Both the position numbers and the translations under genes were made by a program. DNA of 64,000 nucleotides from Latrodectus hesperus (taxonomy: Eukaryota; Arthropoda; Arachnida; Araneae; Theridiidae), in contig JAJQOW010000210.1 of assembly GCA_037975125.1 (NCBI GenBank), positions 90,489 through 154,488 on the forward strand. The letters are read 5' to 3'. The notes beneath the pieces are model-generated. The model saw only the letters and a program-made list of their open reading frames with translations, did not search any database and had not been told where the DNA came from. Below, one piece after another: positions 1 through 11,698 of the stretch; the stretch's first letter is position 1, and every line of letters begins with the position of its first letter.

Positions 1-180
1 ACCAAAGAAGCAGACTTGAGCCAAGCACTCACGGACTTATTTGGATCCAAATCCCCAGAGTTTACTTCAAAAGATGTTGTACAACTATAGACAAGCTGGA
101 AGTAGGTGCTGGATGCCGATGGGGATTACTTTGAGGGCTACTATTTGGCTGAACTTGCTGTAGGTCATGATCTTTTCGGC
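1..180 (+). pseudogene. Degenerate mariner-type transposase C-terminus (fragment)
   Basis: Reading frame 1 gives a short stretch ending in two in-frame stops followed by VLDADGDYFEGYYLAELA. The pattern of a Phe after Lys-Ser-Pro-Glu, a Leu, a Trp and then D/N-G-D-Y-F resembles the last 40 or so residues of mariner transposases (usually ...LPxRWxKvxxxxGxYF). The element is cut by the window edge, so its TIR and N-terminal part cannot be judged. The two TAG codons show it is dead. It lies in or beside the transporter gene that follows. The family call is inference from motif spacing only. Confidence 0.4.
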
Positions 181-947
181 CATTCAAAATGACGAGAACT
201 TTCTAGTTTAAATTGCATTTTACCTACATTTTCATGCCTCAAAATGATGACATTTGTCAGATTTATTCCTGCTGTAGGACAGAATGTGATGTATTTTAAA
301 AGGTTCATGTAACATCCAATTTTCCTCAGAAAAAGCATTGTCAAAAACACGAAATATCAAATATTATAAAACATTATTAACATTATTAACTTCTGTGTGT
401 AATTTTTTTAAATTAAATTTTTTTCATTCTACTTAAATAGGTAATAGTCAACCTAGTGCATATTTAATAAATCTTGATTAATGGATGAGTCAATATTGAT
501 GTCGTTTTCAAGGATTCTGTGCAAACTTTATTGCGTTAATAGTGCCCTTTGTTTTTAATAACTCATATTTTATATTATAAAGTTTATTTTTTTGAATTAA
601 ATTGTTTTAAATTTCATTATGTAGCAATAAAGAAGCTGATGAAACTATCAGTTATTAGGTTGATGGAATGTACACTATTTTTATTAGTGTAATGTATTTT
701 ACGCATGACCACTAACCAATAATGTAAAGAACTTATTGATAAAGTCTATCTTGATTTAGTATTTACAATAGATAAACTCTGTGAACAATGAGTTCTTTAC
801 GCTTATACGTCTATGAACAGAATATTTTCATCGGAAAATCTGGACAGTAAAAGTAGCCTTATAAAATTACATTACTGTCCGTGACATTATGTGTGAAATT
901 TCATTGCGAAAATAGTTAGTTTCACAAGAAATTCATTTTTTCCGCAG
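181..947. other. AT-rich non-coding stretch before the transporter exon
   Basis: No supported ORF, RNA gene or mobile-element signature is visible. It is best read as intron of the SLC22-like gene, because it runs directly into a polypyrimidine tract and AG acceptor (TTTTTTCCGCAG, ending at 947). The ATG-starting reading frames here are short and lack protein-like composition. Confidence 0.5.
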
Positions 948-1108
948 GAGAAATATGGATCTAATATTCCGTTGCTGATATTCTCTTTCATCTCCCTCGT
1001 TGCGCTCATGAGTACTTTCTTCATTCCGGAAACAAGTGACCAGAACCTGCCGCTCACCGTAGACGACGTCGAGAAATCAGCTAAGCAAGACAGTTGCTGC
1101 AACTGCGG
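948..1108 (+). CDS. SLC22-like organic ion transporter, penultimate exon (TM12 and tail)
   Basis: This is an internal exon of a major-facilitator transporter of the SLC22 (organic cation/anion) type, a plasma-membrane carrier. It is bounded by a strong acceptor (TTTTTTCCGCAG, ending at 947) and a consensus donor (GGTGAGT; intron GT at 1109-1110). Read in phase 0, it starts EKYGSNIPLL, continues with a hydrophobic helix (LLIFSFISLVALMSTFF) and then IPETSDQNLPLTVDDVEK. This fits the TM12 plus PET-x(2,3)-LP-x-T-ox-E signature at the end of SLC22 carriers. The exon leaves in phase 2 (161 nt). If the donor were not used, translation would stop at the TGA at 1110-1112. The matching phase at 13835 favours splicing. 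Upstream exons lie outside the window. The family call rests on the PET...LP..xxDVE motif; another MFS subfamily such as SV2-like is possible. Confidence 0.7.
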
Positions 1109-1282
1109 GTGAGTACTTTGTGATTACCGACAGCCGCAAGAAACAGAAAAGTGGAAATAGTTTATATCATTTTTTTCGATAATTTTTACTTGAAAAACAT
1201 TTCAAAGTAATTCAATGGGTTAATTTTACTGAATATTTTTTGATAATAGCATTTCTTCATTATCATTCAAATAAAAAAACTA

Positions 1283-1549
1283 AACCTGTGGCACGACAGC
1301 CCATGTTGGCCATATTCTGCACTGTCAATCTCTGTTTTCCTGATCTAGTGGCCTGGGAGCAAAGCATATGTCCCGATTAGGTAATCAGTCCAACGTGAAA
1401 CCCCCAGTGTTTAGTTACCAATCATTCTTGATTCTCAGTTTATTGACCCACTGAAGGAATCAAAGGCTGAGTCGAATTTGTACTGCCCAAGGATCGAACC
1501 TTGGACCTGTTGGGAGCGTAAAATGCTATCTCTAAGCCACCGGACCACA
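1283..1549 (-). mobile_element. tRNA-derived SINE, copy A
   Basis: Read on the minus strand, the element starts near 1549 with a tRNA-like head. It has a pol III A box (TGGCTTAGAGATAGC, plus-strand 1525-1539) and a B box (GGTTCGATCC, plus-strand 1491-1500) at tRNA-like spacing. About 200 bases of unrelated body follow, ending in a T-rich tail near 1283. The body is clearly related to the copy near 18.9 kb: both carry GTGGGTCAATAAACTGA / ATGGGTTGATAAAACTGA-type segments and a CGGGACATATGCTT / CGGGATATATGCTT block. It sits inside the transporter intron in antisense. Divergence between the two copies shows the family is old. Target duplications are not clear. Confidence 0.7.
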
Positions 1550-1843
1550 TAATCCATATAATTATTCAAAAATTTAGCATATTTATTGATAAGTCATAAA
1601 TTTAATATAGCAAAACAAATTATCATAATTGTAAAGATTTGACAAAATGGCTAAAATAGATAATAGAGACTGCATTCGTTAGTTTTCATTATCAGCTAAA
1701 TGATGCGGGAAACCAGCCTTGAATCTATGAAATAATTTTCAATACAAGCTTGAGCATTTTGAAGCAAATATCCTAAGACATTTCTTCTTTCTAATCTCTA
1801 TGTTTAGGAGTATACTAAATGAGGTCCACGAGCCCATTTACTT

Positions 1844-2620
1844 TCAGAAAGTCGAAAACAATCGTAAGAGACCCATATAGGTCATCAAGAGACATCCCAG
1901 GCTCTTAAGGATATGTGCCGGTGAGGCTAGTTCATTTTGACATTTAGGACTATTCGGATGAACCTTGAGACCTCTCTCGAATGTACGTCCTTTCAGGTGT
2001 CCACTGAAAAATTGGGAAAGTGTTGTCTGAACATATCTATCGCAATCAAATGCAAGGGATCTTCCAGGACATTCTGCTTTATAGCAGGAATGACTCGGGG
2101 GAACGAGCCAAATTTGCCTGTCAGCATGCTTTCTAATGGAATCCAGGTCAAGATATGTCAGTGAATTGGTAGCTGGTAATGGTTCTTCAGAACCCTCCTT
2201 CGCCAGAATGTCTGCCATCTCATTCCCCCACATGTCAACATGTGAAGGAATCCACTGAAGATGCACTTCACAAAGTGACGAGACCTGCTTAAGTTTGCTA
2301 AGAATTGCGATTCCGGTCTCATCCCTAACTCTTCGCCAGTTTGAAAGATATTGGATGGCGCTTCGGCTCCTATCAAAACCAAGCATCCCTAAGATTTATA
2401 AAGGACAAAACAACGCTTAGCCCCTCTTCGATGGCTGTAAGCTCACTCTTGAAAACCGAACTGAAGTCGTGATTTTTTTTCTTTATTTTGACAACACTCC
2501 ATTTGTGCATTTGATGACAACACCACTACCGAAACGGCCTAAGTTAGTCCTCCACCTTTAGTGCTCTGGTTTCACGACTTACAGAGGCTGCATTTTACCT
2601 CTATCCATGAGTCATGAAAG
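1844..2620 (-). pseudogene. Non-LTR retrotransposon fragment: RNase H domain and C-terminus
   Basis: This is the 3' end of a LINE in antisense. From about 2620 downwards, in shifting frames, it shows GSGVVIKCTNGVLS, then FKSELTAIEEGLSVVLSF, then a 180-codon open frame (2386-1844) containing QWIPSHVDMWGNEMADILAK. These are the conserved Asp/Glu/His-containing blocks of the RNase H domain of I/R1-type LINEs. A Cys-containing tail (SPKCQ...HILKSLGC) is the remnant of the usual C-terminal zinc motif. At least one frameshift and a stop break it. Reverse transcriptase and endonuclease are absent, so it is a 5'-truncated dead copy. It lies inside the transporter intron and resembles the LINE at 15.8-17.7 kb. 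Confidence 0.7.
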
Positions 2621-3690
2621 ACATTTCTGAATCAATTAAATAACCATGAAAGATAAATTTTGGAGATTTTTTTATTTGAGAAATTTAAGAAAACTCTCAA
2701 GAAGCCAAACCTTATTTCTACAGTTGCCCCACATAAATACGGTTCACTCCCTATGAAAATATGTCTGGGAGGAAAATTTTGAACTGGAGTCCTATTCAAT
2801 GTCAATTACTATGTTATGAAGCCAATTATAAATTTAGATGTTCTTTTTAAAATCATTCTATATATTTAAACTATTATCCTCTGTAATTAATTTCCGTTAT
2901 CCGAAACATATATCAAATCTTAGCAACACCAAGCAGAATTAGCACTCTTCAAATAATATTTTTACATCAACGATATGTTTACAGTATAAGTTTACTAAAT
3001 CGCTTTGCCTCTCTCTTTGTAATGGCTAATGGTGTATCAATAAAAACGGTGTCTACGTAAAGAAAACTTGTGGTGCTGATAAAACCATTTCTATCGCCAT
3101 CTGGTGGAAAACTCCGGAGTAAGCTTTCTCATTTCAAAAACGGGACGAGATAGGTTGGAAATGTGATTAAGAAAGTTACAGAGAATTATCAATAGTATGA
3201 AAAGACACCTTGTTAGACACTAATTCAAAGAATAAAACTGCTTAAACCCAACTTTAGTTTTGGCCAATTACTACACCGTGACGTTACGAAACTTGAGCGG
3301 AAAAAGAAATGATAATCGGGAAAAACACGAAACCACAATATGGCACAGCGCTTTTGATCACAATTCAAATTCCGAGAGAGTCTTGTATTAATTGTCTTTG
3401 CGAACGTGGTAAGCCATAAGTAGATCGTTTTAAATATTATCGCATCAAATTAAATCAACTTGTGGTTGCGTTCAAAATTCTTGCAGTATGCAAATACATA
3501 AATATCGCGCAAGTTCTGGGACACAGCTATCAAAGAGGCAGTTTCTCGGGGTTAAAATATCAGTATGCTGATTGTAATTGGGGGATTTTCCAAAGCTAAG
3601 TATATAGAGATAGTTTTATTGTACACGGAGCGCTTGATCAACAACAGCTTTTCTCTGCAGGCCCACATTCCTATCATTAACCTATTTTAG
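2621..3690. other. Non-coding intronic stretch
   Basis: No coding region is supported. Parts with higher GC (3050-3170 and 3470-3670) look like remains of a mobile element, but no family can be named. A CTCF-like core motif is described separately at 3094-3107. Confidence 0.4.
3094..3107 (-). promoter_or_regulatory. CTCF-core-like motif
   Basis: The minus strand reads CCACCAGATGGCGA. It agrees with the published insulator-protein core CCASYAGRKGGCRS at 13 of 14 positions. It could be a chance match or part of a transposon. No occupancy can be inferred from sequence. Confidence 0.25.
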
Positions 3691-3699
3691 CTGTTGTTT

Positions 3700-4300
3700 A
3701 AACTTTTTAGTTTAAAGAAGGCAGGCTGCATGACTGGTCGAGATCAGTCTAGCAGACCAGTTAAGAAAAGACGGTATGTTCAACAGGATGAGGCATTAGT
3801 ATGCGCGAAATTTAGCAGAAGTGAAATCGGTCACCATTGTGGCTTTATGCATCAGGTTTGGAAAACCCAAGAGAATTAGACGGTCATCCATTGGTTTTAC
3901 TGAGAGGAAAAACCTAGCGATGCTAATCTATGCATGGTGCAGCTTCGTCATGAATCAAATAGATGTTCATATAGTGTGAATGCTTATGAGGAAAAGGAAT
4001 AATCAATATACAAAACTAATACTGTGTGCTGGTAAATCATTGATTTTTACTGACGTTTGACATCAAATATGTGTAACGTTTGGTGTCAAATTTACACTAA
4101 CAAGCTGATGGTGCCTATATTTTACGATCACTTATCAACGGTTGCCGGATATTTACATTTGCTAAAGAAAGTAATACCTGTTATTGCGGAGAAACCAACT
4201 TTAACTTTAGGAACCTATGTATACAACATTACGGTGCACCGCTCACAAGACATATCCAGTGAAGCAATATTTTCTTAAAGAACGTGACATTAAAACAAGC
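3700..4300 (+). pseudogene. Degenerate mariner/IS630-type transposase fossil
   Basis: Between about 4060 and 4290 two overlapping frames together carry the pattern expected just before and at the second catalytic Asp of mariner/IS630 transposases. One frame has YLHLLKKVIPVIAEKPTL; another has LCIQHYGAPLTRHIQ, comparable to the family's Q-H/D-G-A-P-x-H block. The stretch 3729-3879 encodes an open 50-residue segment with a basic start (GRDQSSRPVKKRR) that may be its N-terminal part. Frame changes and stops make it non-functional. No terminal inverted repeats were found. Assignment is tentative and based on motif order. Confidence 0.4.
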
Positions 4301-5040
4301 ATCCATTTTAATGCTTGTTTGTAACAGAAATAAAGTGTAATACAAATAACGGTAAGAAGATTGAACATATCATAATACTTTTATCAAGTTTATATCAAGT
4401 TATATAACAAGTTTTTAACAAGTTTATCAAGTTATATAACAAGTTTCTTCTTCATTCTCATATTTTTTCCTTAGTCACATTGCAAGAAACCACAATAAAA
4501 AAACTGCGCATTTTAATCTTTATATTCTTTCATTAATGTCTTAAAAATATCTTTTCGTTCTAGATCGGACATGTTCTACAATTTTGTGAATCACTTTTTA
4601 CTCCTTTTTCGCATCTTTTTTAGATGTGAATGCAAATCTACAATTTACGAGCATGCATCCTTTGAGGATTTTATTCGAATAGCGCAAACATTACAATACT
4701 TATAATCTAAATATCGTTTTTATAAATATATCAGTAGTCATTATAATATATACATATACAAACATACATATGCAGGGTTTTTACAAAAGAATCATCGTGT
4801 TTTCGAAGATTTTATTTCGGAACATAATATGGTTGCCACAATTAGTTGTGCATGAAAAGAAACCGAAAATATCCAAGCTTGTGGTCAATACTATACATGT
4901 TCAATATGTGCACCTTTAGTGATATTTAACAAATGTCAAGGCAATAATTAAATTTGCTCCTTATATTACTTAGTTTGGTCACTCGATGGTTATTTCTGCA
5001 ATTCAACTAAAATTAAATAACGATGGTACGAATAAGTATT
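4301..5040. other. AT-rich spacer
   Basis: Apart from the short duplication at 4380-4446, nothing recognisable is present. The part from 4780 may be the 3' end of the antisense transposase fossil that follows, but no inverted repeat was found. Confidence 0.4.
4380..4446. repeat. Short tandem duplication
   Basis: The unit ATCAAGTTATATAACAAGTT occurs twice, with a partial copy in front (TATCAAGTTTATATCAAG). This is a local slippage product with no coding content. Confidence 0.7.
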
Positions 5041-5700
5041 CTTTAAACATATCCCCAAAGTAAAAAGTGACACGGTGAAATGTCGGACGACCTGCACGAC
5101 CATGAAAATAATCTCTTGTCATCTTGGCCACATCGACTGATCCATCCTTGTATGAGTTGCCGATTTAGGTTGTCATGAATCTCTTTATGCCTGCGTGGCG
5201 GAACTCTGTCCTGTTGGTAAATGAAACCGTTGATATCGTGTTCTTATTCGGAAACAACCATGACCTAAGTATGCCCAAGTAGGAAGTATCCGTCATATTG
5301 CTCCGTCATGAAAACAAGCTTGTTTATAAAATTATTGTCCTCACATGATTCTTGCATGTTCTCACGAAACCTCTTTCTTTTAATATTATCGTCCAGATTT
5401 AATGCCTGCACAGCTGCACTTGTTACGGCTAAAACTGTAATGTTTTCTCAAACATTTGCATACAGTTAGCTTTTTAATGGAAAGTCTGCGGATATCTTGG
5501 TTTGTCGATTTCTTGGATGAAAATCTATCTAAATCTGTTCACTCTTTCTTCTTTAATGCTTGGTCGTCCAGAACTTTTATGTGCTTATAAAAGCAACTGT
5601 TTCTTTGCACTATCGATTGACACATTGAAAATTCTTGTTTACAAAGTGTTTTCTGCTGTTCAGTCATAGAGAGAGCCCCCAACTCGTTTGGAAGATTGAA
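5041..5700 (-). pseudogene. Degenerate mariner/IS630-type transposase, antisense
   Basis: On the minus strand, 5700 to 5400 gives a broken N-terminal region: MTEQQKTLCKQEFS, then a Gly/Arg-poor HTH-like part with KKSTNQDIRRLSIKKLTV and CLRKHY. The stretch 5260 to 5040 gives FIYQQDRVPPRRHKEI, followed by WISRCGQDDKRLFSW, SSDISPCHFLLWGYV. The blocks QQDgaPPH, RWIGR and SPDLTPCDFFLWGYV are the conserved D2-D3 region of a widespread arthropod mariner/IS630-like transposase. Here the Asp of SPDlTPcD is changed (DISPCHF). Stops and a missing D1 region show long decay. It lies in the transporter intron. No TIR pair was recognised. Confidence 0.6.
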
Positions 5701-7899
5701 GTCTTTTTCCTACATTCCTTTAAATTCCCTTTTAAATCTCTTAAAATCGCCGATTAACAACGGAATTTTTAGAAAATTTGTGAAACTAGGGATTACCCAT
5801 CTATTGAAGAAATTTCAATATATTTCATTCACAAACGTCAGAGATATCAACGTTTTTGTCGAATTACCGGAATAATTTTCAATATGGTGTTCCTTTGACG
5901 CGAACAAAGAGCGCATTGCAACCAGTGAAGAAGCCCTAGCAACGAACTATTGTGAGTGCTGTTTTGTGATTAATTAAACAACTTTAGCCACTTGTTTCAA
6001 CAAATCTCCTGAATAATTCTTTTATAAACATTTTTATCATTTTTCTACGTCATATATGCGCCATTTGGATTGAGAGAAAATTATTGTTTCTTTAAATATA
6101 TTAGATAAATCGAAACTTTCCCATATAAGCTTTTCTCCATCATCAAATTAAAATCAACATGAGCGGCTAAATAACAAGGTAAGTGCCCAGATGTCATTTT
6201 GCTTCGTAAGGTACATTGATTCAAAGCATTTTGGTATATAGATCGTGTTGATTGGATAAATAGATCCGAAGTTATAAACCTATTAATGAAAGCAAAAATT
6301 CCATGTTTTAAAGTAACTTTTTGGAAAATTTTTTACTACGTTTTTAATTACACTTCAATTACTACTTCCGCCCTAGTAGTCCTATCAACCTAGAATGAAG
6401 TTTAAATTGGAGTGGACATTTTAACGTATGTAAAAATGTATAATTTATTATTATATGTTTAAAAGTTAACTTTTCATGACTTTCCAAACTATCATTTCAA
6501 ACGTACTTATTTGTGTTTTTAGTATGTTTTTTATTGTATCTTTCATCTTAAAACTGTGATTAACATTTAATTATTATTCGATCCACTCCTATCTTTTTAT
6601 ATTTATTCGGAGCACATTCCTGTGACTTAAATTATGCTTTACTTTTTAAAAAATATTCAATAGTTAGTAAAATATGGACTAATATGGTGTTATAAAGTTT
6701 TATTTTTTTTACGTATTTTTTCCCTATGGTTCTTCATTCCTCCCCTATGTATATGCATTGTTGCATTGATACAGTACATTTCTAAGTCCCACTTTAGTTT
6801 CCTGCCATGTCCCCTTAACCCTTTGAGCACCATATTCCTCGCGCTTAATCAATTAAATTAATTCAATATTAATCACCGTTTGTCTCGGCTCCTAATTGTC
6901 GTAGCGACCTGGGACCACCCTCTAAGTTTCATACTTTTAAATGCGCTTCTAACGAGCCCAATTAGAAATACATAATTTCAATTTAACAAATTATTCAAGT
7001 TATAAGTCCACTTTTTGTACTTAATCCTAGCTAAGCCTAAATCCTGGACTAAAACTTTTTCCACCATTCTCTATTGGATTACAACATTTTGGCAGTAATA
7101 ATTAAACATAAATTAGGAACTAAAATATTTTTTTTTATATTTTTATTTTTACTTAATATTTTATCTTATTTGATTTATTTATTTTAAATTACCATATTTT
7201 GAACTTAAACTTTTCTTTAGAGATTATACTTTTGAAAGTTAATTTCTCGTGGGTACCTGGCTAAGACTTCTGTCTTTTTAAGGTTTTTATACCTACAAGA
7301 TTTGAATATGTACCACGTTAACTTCAAGGAACTTGGAAAATAATACAAATTTATTATTTTTATTTCTATTAACAATTTTAATTCTACTAAATTGGGTGCT
7401 ATGCTCAAGTTAAATCTCATTCTTATATCATAGTATTTTATGTATATAAATTTATGCAATAAAATAGTGTATTAACTAGTTGCAGCAATACGAAATCTAA
7501 TTTTATCTTTATTTTAACTTAAAACTTGTTTTATTTATATCAATTTTATTCTTCTACTCATACTTAGCTAGCTCAATATGCAATTTTAGATATTGGCATA
7601 TATCGCAGTAAGAATGCATGTCATGGGGGAGAATATAACCATTAGACAAAAAAAAGTAATTTTTTTAAGAGGGAGAAAGAAATAGAGAGATAAAGACCTT
7701 ATTTTAATTTTTAATTATTTTAATATATTTATTTATATTATCTTTATTTATTTATTTGTTTATTCTATTTTTACTTTTTTTTCTCTCTCCTAAGCGTTTT
7801 TTAGCTCTAAGCTAAATTGGCGACCCCCAACAAATTAAATTCACCTTTATATACATAACTTCATTTCAATTTTATTTTAATTATCTATCTCCATTTATT
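5701..7899. other. AT-rich stretch without a supported gene
   Basis: No protein-coding or RNA gene is supported. The segment 6720-6960 is less AT-rich (several CCCT/CCTC tracts) and may be the upstream part of a mobile element. A purine run lies at 7668-7698. The end of this stretch may be the 5' untranslated leader of the LINE that follows, whose 5' boundary cannot be set. Confidence 0.4.
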
Positions 7900-8242
7900 T
7901 TATTATTTATTTTTTCCCTAACTTTTTGTAATTAATTTATTCTTGCAAAATTTTACAACATCCGCCATCTGCGGAAAAGCACCCGCAGAATTTTACCTTA
8001 TTGCCACAAGGTGTCCTCTCTATCATAACGGTCCATATATAATTTTCCTATTGTTATCATTATTTATTTATTATTATCATTCTTTTTCTTATTATCTCAC
8101 CGGGATCTGCCCCATGATCTGTATACCGAGTGCGTGGATTGGTGTGCGGGATAAGAAAGGTGGCATCTGGGCCATTTCTGCTTTATCATTGTGCTCTATT
8201 TCACTTTAGAAACACTGACTTCAAGGAACTTCTATCATACAA

Positions 8243-9266
8243 TTGAAAATTAACCACTTAGTAAATAGATTACAACAAGTCATAATGGAAAACATCGACT
8301 CATTTACACCTAGACTTTCAAATTCTTCACCAAACCTTTCAAGCCTAGATCTGGAAGGCCTTAATTACAACATCAATGATTCCATATCAAGCTCAATCAC
8401 AGAAAAAACTAGTGTCATGGCTGCAAGACAACCGCAAGTTAAAACGGACTGTGCACAACCCAATCGAACATCTTACACATTAATTCTTATCAACAAACTG
8501 CACAACATAATCATTTCAAAAAAGGAGGAAATTTTCATCTCCCCCGAGTTATTAGGAACAATGCGTTGGAAATATTAGACGAGTTGTCAACCATACAAAC
8601 TCCAATAAATGATAAAAAAAACGATACTAAGAATGACCTATAAAATGAAATTCAAGACATTAGCCATTTGACCACAGAAGAAATTTTAATAAAAACATGA
8701 AAGTCCACGACAAAGCTCCTCAAACTAATAATAATAATATCATAATTTTAAATAATTAATCATAGTTTTAATAAGATCATAGTTTTAAGCCTCCCAGAGA
8801 TTACATCAGAAGAAAACTTACTTAAAGCAATAAAAGAGGGGACCTGCAAGTCACCAAACTTGATATGAAAATTAAATTTACTGAAATTCGGAAAACCCTA
8901 AGTAAACACTATCTTTGGAATTATGTAGTCGAAATGCCTAGATTCCTAGCAACAAGATTTCTCAAAAACCAGAGAATCTTCCTGGAACTCAAAAGCTACA
9001 GAATAGATCGATTGCTAATAATTAGAAGATGCCAAAATTGTCAGGATTTTACCCATGCAACACATAGTTGCCCACACAGATCAATTTACTGTGGACACTG
9101 TGGGGAAAACCATATAACGCAAGATTGCAATGCACAAAAACCTTTCTCCATAAACAGCCACTCAGAGAATAAAAAAGGAGAAAACTTCAGACTTAACCAC
9201 CCAGCATACGATAAGCACTGTCCAACTTTTCAAAAAGTTCAATGTTTAAATACAGCTACTTATTAA
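8243..9266 (+). pseudogene. LINE ORF1 (Gag-like, zinc-knuckle), disrupted
   Basis: The first open piece (to 8578) begins KINHLVNRLQQVIMENIDSF and is Ser/Asn-rich. A frame change and stops follow between 8579 and 8864. The second piece (8865-9266) carries CQNCQDFTHATHSCPHR and CGHCGENHITQDC, two CCHC-type zinc knuckles typical of ORF1 proteins of I/R1-type LINEs. These package the RNA and bind nucleic acid. The end has a CPTFQK block often found after the knuckles. It directly precedes ORF2. Confidence 0.65.
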
Positions 9267-9269
9267 TTT

Positions 9270-10100
9270 ATGGACCGCAACATCAACCAAAATTCAACAA
9301 CCACCGTATCCAATTCAATTAAAAGTATACAACTCAACTCAGGAAAAAACTTGCTAAACTTCTTTCAAATTAACCTACAGCGACGACGTTCGGCACTAAC
9401 ACAACTAATCCAGCACATAATTGAAACTGAAGTTTCAATAACCTGCATCCAAGAGCCCTACACCTCCAATAATCTCATAAAGGGTTAACCAATTTCCTGG
9501 AAAATCATATTTGATAAATCCGCCACTCACAAGTTCCCCAGATCAGCAACTGTCATTGCAATTCCAATACATCCGATCATCCTATAGAGCCTTGGAAATA
9601 TTATAGCTATCCAACTTAATTTCTTACCTCTACCAAAAACTCTAATAAATCTGTATGCCTCGCCATTTGAAAATATCTACACAACACTAGAAATCCTTAA
9701 TACCCTACTCATCACCACCAAATTATTATCACTGAAGATTTAAACGTTAACAATATCCTCTGGAACTATCCTTCAAACAACAGCAGAGGTTAAATCTTGG
9801 AACAGTTCCTGGCATCAAACAACTTATATCTCATCAACGAGCCCAACAGCCCCCCTACTTTCACTTGCCTAGTTGGTTCGGGCTGACCAGATCTAACTCT
9901 ATGCAACAACCAGATCTTTCAAATCCTCATTAACTGGCAAGTGCAAGATTCGATATCATGCTCAGACCACAACTACATTTCTTTTAACTACTCAGAACCA
10001 AGAGCAATAACTTTTAACAAAAGATACAATAGCACCAAATACCAAAATGAATTTATCAAACTAATCAAACCTCAGTTATCTTCTCTGCAAAATTACTTAC
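9270..10100 (+). pseudogene. LINE ORF2: APE-type endonuclease domain, disrupted
   Basis: From 9330 the frame reads LLNFFQINLQRRRSALTQL, then SITCIQEPYT. These are the first two conserved blocks of the apurinic-endonuclease-like domain that nicks the target (Asn in the first block, Glu in IQEPY). A stop falls at 9486-9488, and later blocks are in other frames. The terminal SCSDHNYISFNY block near 9957 retains the S-D-H triad of the active site. The domain as a whole cannot be translated. Confidence 0.6.
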
Positions 10101-11463
10101 AACCAATATCCTCAACCAGCAAACTAGATGACTTTTTTGATATTTTAACCCAAACAATCATAGAAACAGCTGAACAATGTTTACCTATCAAGAGTCCTGG
10201 AAGAACTTTCAAGCTAGCATGGTGGACACCAGCCCTACGATCCAAGAAAAACGAAGTAAAAGCATTAAGAAGATTAATGAAATCAGAAACAGACCCCATA
10301 GTAAAATCCCAACTTCATCAAAATTACAAACAAACATTAGCAACTTACAAAAACGACATTCTCGAGGCAAAACTAAAAAGCTGGACAAACTACTGCTCCA
10401 AAGTCAACTTCCCATATGGAATCTTAACCAAAATAGCAACAGATAAACTTTTCATCCCCAGCCAGTATGATATTCTTAATTCAACTAGCCAATTCAAAAA
10501 CATCCCGAATACCATTTTTAAGAATCTGTTTACCTTCTTCTTCCCAACGAATAACCTCATCAATCAAGACGCATTACAAGACAATCCAATTCTAAATTTT
10601 AACTCAGATCCTCCCTTCACAATCATAGAGCGTAATAGCACAATCAAGAATCTCAGCAAAACAAAAGCACCAGGCCCTGACTGCATTGATAACAAGATGG
10701 TTAAACTTATTCACTACTTCCGTCCCAAATTCCTGCTAAACTTCTTTAATACCTGCCTCAAGTTTTCCATATTCCCAAAGCAATTTAAAAAGGGCCAAAT
10801 AGTATTCTTTCTAAAAAAGAATAAAGATCCGAAAAATCCCGCCTCATACCGCCTCATACCGTCCCATCTAACTCCTTCCCGCAATAGGTAAAGTATATGA
10901 AAGACTCATCATCAACCGTTTCAAGCATCACTTACTGGTCTCCAACTTCATTCACCCCAGACAATTCTGGTTTCGCTCGAATCTTTTGACGGAATACGCC
11001 TTGCAAACAGCAAAAGCCGTAATCGACAACAACCAAGCCCAAGATCACTATACTATGCTTCTAAGTCTGGACATAACAAAGGCATTCGACTCAATGGCAT
11101 GGCCTCGACTTAAAGCTGAGATAGCCAAAACTGCAGCACCAGCCAACATCTTTAAAACTCTCCTCTCCTTTCTGGACAACAGAGAACTTCTAGTGATCCA
11201 TGGCAGCGGTGTTCAACACTCTTCAGCTCACAATCTCAACACAAAAGTCGCAAGCAATGATAATTCATAAAAAATCCAGGACTCTAAAATCCAACTCAAA
11301 AATAATGCTTAATGGCAGCAGCCTAACACATACTAAATCACTCAACTACCTCGGGGTCACAATAGACAATAGGCTTTCCTTCTTACAACACAACCAAAAC
11401 TTAGGGACAAAAGTCCTCCCCATCTCCCAAAGAATAGGATGTATGATGGGTCGTGACTATTGA
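10100..11463 (+). pseudogene. LINE ORF2: reverse transcriptase with deleted catalytic core
   Basis: The open frame to 10891 includes the thumb-side spacer and NLSKTKAPGPDCIDNK, the usual start of the RT domain. A direct 10-base duplication (CGCCTCATAC twice, 10841-10860) shifts the frame just after NPASYR. RT motif A survives as LSLDITKAFDSM (about 11068). Shortly after SFLDNRELLVIHGSG the sequence jumps to FNTLQLTISTQKSQAMIIH, a part that normally lies downstream of the YxDD box. The segment with motif B and YxDD is therefore missing. SLNYLGVTIDNRLSF marks the end of the RT. The protein could not polymerise. Confidence 0.65.
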
Positions 11464-11698
11464 TTTCGAGGCAAACTCCTCAAAATCATTTAAACCACCA
11501 TTATTCAACGGATCATCCTCTATGCAGCCTAATTCTGGGCATTCTCTCTATATTACAACACAAAAGATAAAATTACCCTCCAGTCTGCAATGATTCTTCA
11601 CTCTCCGAATCACAAGGACATACCGAACCACGCCATGAATCAGCCTCACTATTCTCTCTGGCACTCCTCCACTCCCCCTCCAACTTAAATACGAAGCT

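Noticed and set aside
4380..4446. CRISPR-like direct repeats
   Set aside because: Only two full units without spacers, in a eukaryotic genome; simple slippage explains it.
5881..5960. Possible exon around a GC-richer stretch
   Set aside because: Stops in all frames within 60 bases on the likely strand and no splice sites of quality.
7810..7840. Primer-binding site of an LTR element (TTGGCGACCCCCAAC) after a possible LTR at 6700-7800
   Set aside because: No second LTR, no Gag of LTR type; the next coding sequence is a LINE ORF1.
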